64,000 bases of DNA from CAVYTF01 sp963708205 (GTDB lineage Bacteria > Bacteroidota > Bacteroidia > Chitinophagales > Chitinophagaceae): assembly GCA_963708205.1 (NCBI GenBank), contig OY970196.1, forward strand, positions 62,001-126,000, written 5' to 3'. This document shows, one piece after another, positions 7,908-17,400 of this stretch. The notes under the pieces were generated by a model. It saw only the letters and a program-made list of their open reading frames with translations, searched no databases and was not told the DNA's origin. The position numbers and the translations under genes were made by a program. The first letter of the stretch is position 1, and each line of letters opens with the position of its first letter.

Positions 7908-8888
7908 TCATTTCAATTCCCACACCAATGCACTTGCACCGAGTATTGCAGCATCAGCTTCTTTCAATTCACTAAAAATAATTTTTACTTTATCCCGGAA
8001 AATCGGCAACAGATTTTTTTCCATATTTTCTTTGGCAGGCTTTAATAATAAATTGCCGGCTTTGCATAAACCACCAAATAAAATAATTGCTTCAGGCGAT
8101 GAGAACATTACGAAGTTTGCAAGCGCATCTCCTAAAATCTCTCCCGTAAATTTATATACTTCATTCGCTATCTCATCTCCCTGCAACGCACAATCATACA
8201 CTATACGGCTGTCAATTTCTTCTTTGGTATAATTGCGCAGCAGGCTATCTTTCTTTTTATTTTTTTCTAATAATTCCAATGCAGTTATTCTTACGCCAGT
8301 TGCAGATGCATACGCTTCAATAGAGCCTTTTGCACCAGTAGACCAATGCAATCTTCCGTTAGGAATTATAATTGTGTGACCAAGCTCTCCTGCGAATCCA
8401 TCATGTCCATATACAACATGCCCGTTTACCACAATGCCACTACCAACGCCGGTTCCAAGCGTTATCATAATAAAATCCTTCATGCCTTTTGCGGCGCCAT
8501 ACATCATCTCTCCTACTGCTGCGGCATTAGCATCGTTGGTAAGTGCAGCAGGTAAATTAAATTTGGTTGTCATCATTTCTGCCAAGGGAATTATTCCTTG
8601 TTTCCAAACAAGATTAGGCGCATATTCAATAGTGCCTTTATAATAATTTCCGTTAGGCGCACCGATGCCAATTCCTTTGATATATTCCATGCCGCCGACC
8701 TGCTCAATTGCAGGGTTTACAGCATTAAATAATTCATCTATGAAAAGTTTTACAGTAGAATTTTTCCTGGAAGAAATTGCTCCGCGATATAAAATATCTC
8801 CCCGATGATCAACGATACCAAACACAGTGTTTGTACCGCCGATATCAATGCCAATGGCAAGTTGTTGTGTAACAGGAATGACAGCCAT
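7908..8888 (-). CDS. ROK family sugar kinase (probable glucokinase) lacking zinc cysteines
   Basis: A 326-residue ROK-fold kinase: ATP phosphate loop IGIDIGGTNTVFGIV (residues 12-26), sugar-binding Asn-Asp TNDANAAA with catalytic Asp 119, second phosphate motif LGTGVGSGIV (144-153), and GELGH (His 171). Most ROK kinases follow that His with a zinc motif CxCGxxGCxE; here the place reads HWSTGAKGSIE (181-191), with no Cys, though the closing Glu and the fold are kept. It probably phosphorylates glucose from the MFS transporter gene 39 bases upstream on the same strand. ATG at 8888 is chosen over TTG one codon earlier. Confidence 0.88.
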   Translation of the reverse strand: MAVIPVTQQLAIGIDIGGTNTVFGIVDHRGDILYRGAISSRKNSTVKLFIDELFNAVNPAIEQVGGMEYIKGIGIGAPNGNYYKGTIEYAPNLVWKQGIIPLAEMMTTKFNLPAALTNDANAAAVGEMMYGAAKGMKDFIMITLGTGVGSGIVVNGHVVYGHDGFAGELGHTIIIPNGRLHWSTGAKGSIEAYASATGVRITALELLEKNKKKDSLLRNYTKEEIDSRIVYDCALQGDEIANEVYKFTGEILGDALANFVMFSSPEAIILFGGLCKAGNLLLKPAKENMEKNLLPIFRDKVKIIFSELKEADAAILGASALVWELK

Positions 8889-8927
8889 CAATTAAAAATT
8901 AAGAATGAATGAGTTTAGAGTTTGATA

Positions 8928-10376
8928 CTAATGTCCGCCGGAAACTTTTATATCATAATCTATTCCCTGCGATTTCAAAATTGCTTTTGATCTTACTGCA
9001 TAAAATGCGAGATAAGCAAAGCATAGAACACCGACGATATAACTATAATGAATTCCCAAGAGATCATCGCCGGCAAGCCTGCCCTGCAATAAGCTCATGA
9101 TTCCGCCACCCATGATCATCATGATCAATAAACTGCTTCCCTGGTTGGTATGTTTTCCTAAACCTGCTACGCCTAATGTAAAAATGCAAGGCCATAAAGT
9201 GCTGCAAAATAAACCAACACTGATAAACGCAAACACACTGGTCATGCCGGTTGTAAGCATTCCTATTATTAAAGCTGTTATGCCCATAGAAGCAAAGATC
9301 AGCAGCATTCTTGCAGGATTTCCACGGCTTAAAATATCACCAATGATCATTGCTATTATTACAAATGCATACACATAAAACTGTGTGACATCGCGCTGGG
9401 CAATTGTATTTACAATCAAGAAAACTCCGAATGCTAGGTATGGCATCAAGAATCGAAGTATCTTTTTTATTCCTGCATTTATATCAAATGCACCAACGGC
9501 GCCAGTCCATCTTCCCATCATTAAACTTGCCCAATATAAAGAAACAAAGGGCGCTAATTTATCTGTTGGTGTATGCAAATATTGCCGCATGTATTCAGGC
9601 AAATTACTTGCTGTAGAAACTTCAACTCCAACATAAACAAAAATTCCGATCATGCCGAGAACTAATTGCGGATATTGAAAAACAGAAGGCTTGTGCAGCA
9701 CTTTGCTGTCATCGCCAGCTTCTTCCGCCGCAACATTTTCTAAATTTATTTTATTGGGTAAAGAAGAAAATTTAAAGAATAAAGCAACGGCAAGAAAAGC
9801 CGCACCAATAACTAAATAAGGAACTTTTACACTGCTGATACTTGCATTGGTATTGCCCGCAGCAACACTTCCAAAAATGGCAAAGCTCACAAGCAGCGGT
9901 CCGATAGTTGTTCCAAAATTATTGATACCTCCGCCAACATTTAATCTTTGCGAACCTGTTTTCGGATCACCCAAAACAATGGCTAAAGGATTGGCAGCAA
10001 TCTGCTGTAATGCAAAGCCCAAACCAACGATAAATAATCCACTAAGCATTAAAGCAAATGATCCATCATTTGCCGCAGGATAAAAAAGTAATGTGCCGAT
10101 CGCTGAAATAATAAGTCCAACACACAATCCATTTTTATATCCAATTCTATTCAGTAAATCACCATTCATTGCTTTGGAAATAAAGAAATATATTATCGAC
10201 CCAACAGTATAGGCAACATAAAATGCAAACGAAACCAGTTGACTTTCAAACTGGCTTAAGTTGAATGCTTTTTTAAAAACAGGAATTAAAATATCGTTGC
10301 TCGCAGCAACAAAACCCCAAAAGAAAAAGATAACTATTAAAGTGCCGAACTGTGTCCAATTAGTTTTTTGATTCAT
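8928..10376 (-). CDS. MFS glucose/galactose (FucP-like) transporter
   Basis: A 482-residue, twelve-helix major facilitator of the fucose/glucose-galactose:H+ symporter family. Typical family features are the N-terminal FFFWGFVAASNDILIPVFK, the QLVSFAFYVAYTVGS helix, the LGFALQQIAANPLAIVLG segment and NNFGTTIGPLL. It would import a hexose into the cytoplasm. It is transcribed just ahead of the ROK kinase (39 bases between them), so import and phosphorylation are likely co-expressed. A divergent gap of about 170 bases separates it from glgA. Confidence 0.92.
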   Translation of the reverse strand: MNQKTNWTQFGTLIVIFFFWGFVAASNDILIPVFKKAFNLSQFESQLVSFAFYVAYTVGSIIYFFISKAMNGDLLNRIGYKNGLCVGLIISAIGTLLFYPAANDGSFALMLSGLFIVGLGFALQQIAANPLAIVLGDPKTGSQRLNVGGGINNFGTTIGPLLVSFAIFGSVAAGNTNASISSVKVPYLVIGAAFLAVALFFKFSSLPNKINLENVAAEEAGDDSKVLHKPSVFQYPQLVLGMIGIFVYVGVEVSTASNLPEYMRQYLHTPTDKLAPFVSLYWASLMMGRWTGAVGAFDINAGIKKILRFLMPYLAFGVFLIVNTIAQRDVTQFYVYAFVIIAMIIGDILSRGNPARMLLIFASMGITALIIGMLTTGMTSVFAFISVGLFCSTLWPCIFTLGVAGLGKHTNQGSSLLIMMIMGGGIMSLLQGRLAGDDLLGIHYSYIVGVLCFAYLAFYAVRSKAILKSQGIDYDIKVSGGH

Positions 10377-10547
10377 AGCAATCGTTAAGTGGTTTGAAAA
10401 AATTATTGTGTAAAATAAAGAGTTTTTACGAAGCAGAAAATTTTAAATGTTTTTTGCGCATGATAAGAAAGCATGTATCTTGTTTTTAAGTTTTGTATCA
10501 ATGCCAAACATTCTTAATTTTTAATTCTTAATTCTTAATTTTTCTTA

Positions 10548-11963
10548 ATGGAAATAATTCACGTAAGCGCTGAATGCTATCCTGTAGCAAAAGCAGGCGG
10601 ACTCGGAGATGTTGTTGGCGCGTTACCAAAATACCAAACTAATATGGGGCATTTCGCAAAAGTTGTTATGCCAATGTACCGCACAAAATTTTTGTATGAA
10701 AATGAATGGGTGGTTGATTTTAAAGGTCGAACAAATCTTGGAGACAGATGGTTTGATTTTACTGTAATAAAAGAAAAAACAAACAGGCTTGGTTTTGATT
10801 TGTATTTAATAGACATCAATGGATTGCTTGATCGTGAAAAAGTTTATGGTTATGATGATGATAATGAACGCTTCCTTTCATTTCAAATTTCTGTCGTTAA
10901 TTGGCTAAGTCATTGGCAGCACAAGCCGGATATTATTCATTGTCATGATCATCATACAGGATTAATTCCTTTTATGATGAAGTATTGCTACGACTACAAT
11001 TCACTCACAAATATTCCTTCCATCTTCACTATTCATAACGCGCAATATCAAGGCTGGATGGGCATGGATAAAACAGTTTATATTCCAAGATATGATACTT
11101 GGAAAACAGGTTTGCTCGAATGGAAAAATAATATCAACCCACTTGCATCTGCAGTAAAATGTGCGTGGCAGGTAACAACAGTAAGCTGGAGTTATCTGGA
11201 TGAATTGAAATATAATTCGAACGGTCTTGAAGCATTGTTTGAATTTGAAAAAGGAAAATGCATCGGCATATTAAACGGCATTGATGCAGATGTGTGGAAT
11301 CCTGAAACAGATACTTTTATTACCGATCAATTCACCAAAGAAAATGTTGATGAAGGTAAGCTCGCAAATAAAAAAGTTTTGTGTGGAAGATTTGATCTTG
11401 ACGAAACAAAACCATTGGTAATTTTTATTGGAAGATTGGTTGGGGAGAAAGCGGCAGATGTTTTACCTGATGCAATTTTATCTTCCATGCATAGCTATAA
11501 CTTGAATGTAAATTTCTTAATTCTCGGCAGCGGAGATCCGCATGTGGAATGGCAGCTTTCTCAATTTAAAAATTATTTCCCCGGAAGTTATAATTGTGTT
11601 ATTGGATACAATGAAACGCTCAGCCATCAGATGTATGCAGGCGCAGATTTTTTATTAATGCCAAGCCGTGTTGAGCCTTGCGGATTGAATCAAATGTATG
11701 CTATGCAATATGGCACTGTGCCTGTTGTTCGCAGCACAGGTGGCTTGAAAGATACGGTTGTTGACATGGGCGATTTCCAGGGTTGGGGAATAAGATTTAA
11801 TCACGCAAGCGTTGGTGATATTACATATTCTATCGGCAGAGCAATTGAAGTTTATAAAGATAAAACTCATCTTAACTGGATGCGAAACCGCATGATGAAA
11901 ATTAATAACAGTTGGGAATATGCAGTGCAGCAATATATAAATGTGTATCGGAACTTCAGATAA
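10548..11963 (+). CDS. glgA: Glycogen synthase (GT5)
   Basis: A 471-residue GT-B glycosyltransferase that adds glucose from ADP-glucose to growing alpha-1,4-glucan. The N-terminal domain has the substrate loop YPVAKAGGLGDVVGALPK (KAGGLGD at 15-21). The C-terminal domain shows LVIFIGRLVGEKAADVL and the nucleotide-sugar motif MPSRVEPCGLNQMYAMQYGT followed by VVRSTGGLKDTV. Length is normal for bacterial GlgA. The leader is a run of AATTCTTAATTTTT-like repeats immediately before the ATG. It faces away from the hexose transporter gene and is followed on the same strand by a lipoprotein and glgC. Confidence 0.96.
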   Translation: MEIIHVSAECYPVAKAGGLGDVVGALPKYQTNMGHFAKVVMPMYRTKFLYENEWVVDFKGRTNLGDRWFDFTVIKEKTNRLGFDLYLIDINGLLDREKVYGYDDDNERFLSFQISVVNWLSHWQHKPDIIHCHDHHTGLIPFMMKYCYDYNSLTNIPSIFTIHNAQYQGWMGMDKTVYIPRYDTWKTGLLEWKNNINPLASAVKCAWQVTTVSWSYLDELKYNSNGLEALFEFEKGKCIGILNGIDADVWNPETDTFITDQFTKENVDEGKLANKKVLCGRFDLDETKPLVIFIGRLVGEKAADVLPDAILSSMHSYNLNVNFLILGSGDPHVEWQLSQFKNYFPGSYNCVIGYNETLSHQMYAGADFLLMPSRVEPCGLNQMYAMQYGTVPVVRSTGGLKDTVVDMGDFQGWGIRFNHASVGDITYSIGRAIEVYKDKTHLNWMRNRMMKINNSWEYAVQQYINVYRNFR

Positions 11964-11974
11964 AATATAGAGCA

Positions 11975-11999
11975 TACTTCATTCGAAGTAATTGTTTTT
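11975..11999 (+). terminator. Possible weak terminator of glgA
   Basis: TACTTC and GAAGTA form a 6-bp stem with a 4-nt ATTC loop, followed by ATTGTTTTTA. The stem is short and AT-rich, so the call is tentative. Confidence 0.35.
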
Positions 12000-12023
12000 A
12001 TAATTTCTTTTAAACTTTAGTTA

Positions 12024-12629
12024 ATGAAATTTTTTTCGCTGCTGATATTATTTGCTTCGAATTTCATTTGTTCCTGTAATGTAAAATATATTGACCCTTC
12101 AACGCATACAACCGCTCAATTATATCCTCTTGTTTCCGGCGATTATTGGGAGTACGTTGATAGTTTTTTTGATGTGACGCAAACGTATTATGGCTTTGAT
12201 ACATTTACTTTAAAACCGCAACGAGCTATCATAAAAGATAACCATAGTTATACACCAATAACAGATCAATTTGGCGATCCGATATTTACAGTGCGTTCGG
12301 ATACTTCTTTTGTTTACATACTCGAATCACCGGGTGAAGCTCTTCTATTCAGTTCGCCTTTACCGCCGAATCAATCCTATTTACAAAACTCATATTTCAA
12401 CGACACACTTAATTCAATTATATACACCAAACAAATAGAAACGACAAATTATCCTTCTTATAAAATTATAATAACACATGACGATGGTTTGTGGTACGAT
12501 TACAAACAGGAAGAATATTATTTTGCTGTTGGCATCGGCATCGTGAAAGGATATATGAGATGGAAAAACAGCAACGGAAATATATTTACCTCCGATTCCT
12601 TTATTCTTTTGGGATATTATTTAAATTGA
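12024..12629 (+). CDS. Putative lipoprotein, unknown function
   Basis: A 201-residue protein with a short hydrophobic signal (MKFFSLLILFASNFICSC) and a probable lipidated Cys at residue 16 or 18. The mature part has the pattern LYPLVSGDYWEYVDSFFD, which resembles the opening beta segments of many Bacteroidota extracytoplasmic proteins, and ends in aromatic beta strands (DSFILLGYYLN). No family is recognised with confidence. It sits between glgA and glgC on the same strand, but the gaps of 60 and 120 bases and a separate -7 box ahead of glgC do not prove a link to glycogen synthesis. Confidence 0.65.
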   Translation: MKFFSLLILFASNFICSCNVKYIDPSTHTTAQLYPLVSGDYWEYVDSFFDVTQTYYGFDTFTLKPQRAIIKDNHSYTPITDQFGDPIFTVRSDTSFVYILESPGEALLFSSPLPPNQSYLQNSYFNDTLNSIIYTKQIETTNYPSYKIIITHDDGLWYDYKQEEYYFAVGIGIVKGYMRWKNSNGNIFTSDSFILLGYYLN

Positions 12630-12685
12630 AATTCTCTACTTGTTTTTATTTTCAAAAAGTTCTCAGCTAAATATTTTTTCAATTA

Positions 12686-12693
12686 TAATTTTG
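12686..12693 (+). promoter_or_regulatory. Bacteroidota-type -7 box upstream of glgC
   Basis: TAATTTTG matches TAnnTTTG and lies 56 bases before the glgC ATG, in an otherwise featureless AT-rich gap. This suggests that glgC has its own promoter. Confidence 0.4.
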
Positions 12694-12749
12694 TATTCTT
12701 TTTTTTCTCCTAACTTTCATTTTTAATTTTCATTCCTAATTTCATTACT

Positions 12750-14030
12750 ATGGCTTTATCTAACTCAGTTGTTGCCGTGATACTTGGTGGGGGTGCAGGT
12801 ACAAGATTATACCCTTTAACTGCAAGCCGCTCCAAACCTGCTGTGCCCATTGCAGGCAAATACCGTTTGGTGGATATACCGATAAGTAATTGCATTAATT
12901 CAAACATCCAGCGCATGTTTGTGTTAACGCAGTTTAATTCTGCCTCGCTGAACAAGCACATAAAAAACACTTATCATTTCAGTGCATTCAGCACAGGTTT
13001 CGTTGATATACTTGCAGCAGAACAAACGCCTGATAATCCCGGTTGGTACCAGGGCACTGCCGATGCTGTGCGTCAATCATTGCGCCACATTAATAATAAT
13101 GATTACGAATATGTTTTGATATTGAGCGGCGATCAATTGTATCAAATGGATTTTGCAGAAATGATCAACGCACATTGCGAAAAGGGCGCTGACATTAGTA
13201 TTGCAACTATTCCTGTAAATGCATCCGACGCTACTGATTTTGGTATAATGAAAACGGATGAAAATCATTTTATTTCTTCTTTCATTGAAAAACCGTCAAG
13301 CGATTTGCTTGGCGATTGGGTAAGCGATACGGGCGATGCAATGCGCAACAGCGGAAGAGTTTATCTGGCATCAATGGGTATTTATATTTTCAACAGAAAT
13401 ATACTCGACAGCTTATTAAAAGATGTGCATGCAAACGCAACAGACTTCGGTAAAGAAATTATTCCGGACTCTATTGCAGAATATAAAGTGGTGAGTTTTC
13501 AATATGATGGTTACTGGACAGACATCGGAAATATTGCTTCATTTTTTGAAGCAAATCTTGCCTTAACGGATGATATTCCGCCCTTCAATTTATTTGATAA
13601 TACCAAAGCGGTTTACACACGCAGCCGCATGTTGCCGCCGGCAAAAATAAGCGGCACTACGCTGGAGAAAACACTGATCGCCGAAGGCTCCATTATCCTT
13701 GCGAGCCGCGTAGAACATTGCGTGGTTGGCATTCGCGCACGCATCGGGCATGGCACAACCGTGGTGAGCACTTATATAATGGGTAATGATTATTATGAAA
13801 CGCTTATAGAAATGGATAAGAATGCCGCGGCCGGTATTCCAAGAGTTGGTATTGGTGAACGATGCTATATTAAAAATGCCATCATTGATAAAAATACCCG
13901 CATCGGAAATGATGTTAGAATAAATGGCGGAAAACATTTGGAGAATACCGACCATAAATTATATACCGTAAAAGATGGCATTGTGGTAGTAAAGAAAGGC
14001 GCAATATTGCCTGATGGCTTTGTAATTTAA
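12750..14030 (+). CDS. glgC: Glucose-1-phosphate adenylyltransferase
   Basis: A 426-residue ADP-glucose pyrophosphorylase that makes ADP-glucose, the committed step of glycogen synthesis. The N-terminal nucleotidyltransferase domain carries ILGGGAGTRLYPLTASRSKP (residues 11-30) and the substrate-site motif FIEKPSSD; the C-terminal left-handed beta-helix begins near residue 300. GlgC enzymes are usually allosteric tetramers controlled by glycolytic intermediates. With glgA and glgB in this window the glycogen pathway is complete. The gene is followed directly by an unusual 21-bp tandem repeat array. Confidence 0.96.
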   Translation: MALSNSVVAVILGGGAGTRLYPLTASRSKPAVPIAGKYRLVDIPISNCINSNIQRMFVLTQFNSASLNKHIKNTYHFSAFSTGFVDILAAEQTPDNPGWYQGTADAVRQSLRHINNNDYEYVLILSGDQLYQMDFAEMINAHCEKGADISIATIPVNASDATDFGIMKTDENHFISSFIEKPSSDLLGDWVSDTGDAMRNSGRVYLASMGIYIFNRNILDSLLKDVHANATDFGKEIIPDSIAEYKVVSFQYDGYWTDIGNIASFFEANLALTDDIPPFNLFDNTKAVYTRSRMLPPAKISGTTLEKTLIAEGSIILASRVEHCVVGIRARIGHGTTVVSTYIMGNDYYETLIEMDKNAAAGIPRVGIGERCYIKNAIIDKNTRIGNDVRINGGKHLENTDHKLYTVKDGIVVVKKGAILPDGFVI

Positions 14031-14057
14031 GTCTCTCAACATTTCATATAAGTGCTG

Positions 14058-14330
14058 TTTGCACCATGTAGCATAGTAATTGCTCCATGTAAGCTGGTGA
14101 TTACTTCATGTAGGCTGGCGATTGCTCCATGTAAGCTGGTGATTACTTCATGTAGGCTGGCGATTGCTCCATGTAAGCTGGTGATTGCTCCATGTAAGCT
14201 GGTGATTGCTCCATGTAAGCTGGTGATTGCTTCATGTAGGCTTCCGATTACTTCATGTAGGCTGGTGATTGCTCCATGTAGCCTGATGATTGTCCCATAT
14301 AGGCTGGTAATTATTTCATGAAGGCTCGTG
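14058..14330 (+). repeat. Tandem array of thirteen 21-bp repeats
   Basis: Thirteen head-to-tail 21-bp units, consensus ATTGCTCCATGTAAGCTGGT plus G, run without spacers. Units 2-5 alternate between two variants (ATTGCTCCATGTAAGCTGG and ATTACTTCATGTAGGCTGG), giving a 42-bp higher-order period; units 6-8 are identical; the outer units decay. The 386-base gap between glgC and the GH13 gene holds only this array and a terminator. Because 21 is a multiple of 3, one forward frame stays open (repeat IAPCKLV) until a TGA in unit 13, but it has only a GTG start and no coding character. The array is best called a non-coding satellite. Confidence 0.9.
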
Positions 14331-14353
14331 CTGGTTCACTATAGTTTTTCTAC

Positions 14354-14383
14354 AAAAAAAGGATGTCAAAATAAATTGACACC
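14354..14383 (-). terminator. Rho-independent terminator of the secreted GH13 gene
   Basis: On the minus strand GGTGTCAA, a short loop, and TTGACATCC form a stem with one bulge (14361-14383), followed by seven T (14354-14360). It is 34 bases beyond the stop codon of the GH13-T9SS gene. Confidence 0.75.
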
Positions 14384-14416
14384 CTTCGGCGTATTATTCA
14401 CAAGATATATTTCTTC

Positions 14417-17400
14417 TTAATACACAATTATCTTTTCAGTATTGCCCGCTTTGTCTGTATCTATTTTCAATAAATACAATCCTTTGGCAAGCCCTGATGA
14501 AGGAATATTAATAACAGTTCCGGCTGCAACGTTTGTTGTTGTGTATCTAAATAAAATTTTGCCGGATGCATCTGATAACTGCAAAGTAAGTTTGGCAAAT
14601 GATGATTGAAGATGCAAAGCCGCATTACTGCCCGCAACCGATGGATTAGGATAAACTTTCCATAAATTTTGTGCTGATGAAAATGTAACAGAGGCTATAC
14701 CTGAATAAATAAATTTTCCATCTTTATCCACTTCTTTTATGCGATAATAATTTGTACCGCTCAATGGTTGCGCATCTGTGAAAGTGTAATGATCAACAGC
14801 GTTTGATGTTTTTAAAACAGCAACAGTCCCTATCGAATTGAAGTTGATACCATCTGCACTTCTTTCTACAGCATAATAATTTCCATTCACTTCCGAGTTT
14901 GCATTTACAGACCAATTCAAAATTGATTTATCCGCAGAAGCGTTTGCAGTAAAACTTAACCAGCTAACAGCAAGAGCACTTGCATTATTTACATACACCG
15001 CATATTGTCCCGGAGCTAAAGTGACATTCGTTAATGAAGTTGAAGTTATTGTAGTGTCTGCACCTGTAAAGAAATTATACCATGTACCTGTGCTTGGGAA
15101 AGAAACAGTTCCGGTTTGCTGCACTACATCAAAATTTCCATAGACCATTACCTGCAAAGCTGTGCTGTAAACACTCATCCACTTTACTGCGCCTGATAAA
15201 TTTTTATTGACTGAACCTGTTGAGAAGGTACTGAAATAGGCAGGATTTATTTTTAAATTTAAAAGTTTTGAATAAATATTATGAAGCGCAAGTCTGTTTG
15301 GATTTTGTAAATAATCCCAACGAATTGGCTTTGGAGAAGTGCGGCAACTATTATTAATTGTCACTCCGTCACTACAAGTATTTATAGAATATCCATAACC
15401 CAATTCTTCAAATTCATACATCATTTTTGGTCCGGGGATCATTGCCCAGAAAGAGGCTACCATTGCATCGCGCATTAAACCAGTAGCAGTATCTTTTACA
15501 TTATAAGAGCCTGAACTATTTCCATAGGCTTGATTTTTATACTGCACTCTTTCTTCATCATGACTTTCAGCATACGTTACAAGACCCGGCTGAGATAAGC
15601 CTGAATAAGAATAGATACCACCACTAAAATCCCAGTTAGTGTTGTAACCCATTGCAGCTTGTGTAAAGGGGCCATTTTCATCACCAACCCACCAAGTCAT
15701 CATTCCGGCATTTGTATAATCTATTTGCTCCTGCTGATTTACAAAGCTTTCAAGAATGCAGTAGGTGTTGGGTTTGATATTTTGAAGTGATGAATAAATA
15801 TTATTCCAGGTATTTAAGCGGCTTGTATCATAAGTGCTTTGCCATGTATAATTTGGATCATTTACAGGATATTGTCTTGAAGTGTACGAACCTGCCAAAT
15901 CAAATCTAAAGCCGTCTATATGATAATTATTAATCCAGCTGGCATACACTCTGTTTCGCAATGTAATATTTGCCTGGCTTGAATCATTGAACTGAGAGCC
16001 GACGATAATGCTAGGTGATATTTTTGGAATTGAATCAAGCCAGGGATTTTGTGTTGTTGGTGTATTTGTTGTGCTGTTAAAATACATTTGAACTAACGGT
16101 GAGCTGCCTGAAACATCTGCCATAGCCAAATCCATGATAACCGCCATACCAGTTTGATGGCATACATCAACAAAATGTTTTAAAGCAGTAGGTGTTCCAT
16201 AAACTTTATCAGGTGCGAAGAAGAAATTAGAATTATAACCCCAGCTGCTTGCTCCTTCAAAATTATTGAAAGGCATTACTTCGATAGCATTGATTCCTAA
16301 CTTTTTTAAATAATTCAATGTGTCTGCAAGTGTGTTCCAGCTTTCTGTTGCAACAAAATCGCGAACAAGTAATTCATAAATAGAAAGATTTCTTTTATCA
16401 GGTTTTACAAAGCCCCCATCGTTCCACATGTAAGGTGCTTGTCCTGTTTGCAAAACTGTTGCGAGTGTTCCTGCCGCTTGAGATGGAAAAGCTTCAAGAC
16501 CTGGAAAATTTTGTTTTACTATCGGTGATTGATCTACATCTTTATCTAAAACTAATTCTGAATTATAATCTGCTAATTGCAAAGTATTATCAATTAAATA
16601 TTGATACGCATACTGCGTTCCGGGCGTTAATCCGGTAAGGCGAATCCAAAAATAATTTCCATCAGGAGTGACATTCATTAAGTATTTTGATGAAGCCGTC
16701 CAGTTATTAAAATCTCCCATCACAATGATTGTTTTTTTCAATGGCGCATATAAGACTAAAGTTGCCGAAGTATCTCCGGCTTCATAATTTATGCCTTCAT
16801 GATCACCCGAAGGAATTGCTGCAACATTGTTTGCAGGATACACATAAAAGCTAAGCGTATCGCTGTTGCTGCTTGAGTTAAGTGTATCCTTTGCAATAAT
16901 TGTTTGATAACCGGAATCAATTATTGTAGTGTTCGTGCTGTCCTTTGTCGCTGATGTTGCAGTTGATATTAAACTGCCGTTGAAATAAACATTTATCGTA
17001 CTTGCAAGACTTGCTTTTGCAACAATTGGTAAATTATCTCCAATATTTTTTGTGATCGGTTCGGGAACAGGAACAAATTTTGGCTGCCGGTATGGATTAT
17101 CAATCCTTGCATACAAGCCGCTTCCATACACCGGAACAAACATATCGCTACCGTCAGCATTGCGTTGAGCAAGCGATCCGCTTCCGTTTCTGAAAAGAAT
17201 AGCAATTTTCAAGATAGTTTCATTAGGATTCGTCAATCCATAGAAAGACCGCAAACCTCCCGTGATTGTAAAACTCCATTTATTGTTGCCAAGATAAGTT
17301 GCGCGAAATGCAGCTGCCGCTGGACCTGATGAACCCCAAACACTTGAAACGTGCGCCCATTGCCCATTACTTAAATTAGTGATAACACCGGTATGCACAT

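Noticed and set aside
14052..14321. Forward open frame of 89 residues across the 21-bp repeats
   Set aside because: It starts with GTG, is only a by-product of a repeat length divisible by three, has no signal or fold, and ends by a point change in a repeat unit. Kept as a repeat, not a gene.
14058..14330. CRISPR array
   Set aside because: Units of 21 bp are contiguous with no unique spacers, and no cas gene is present.
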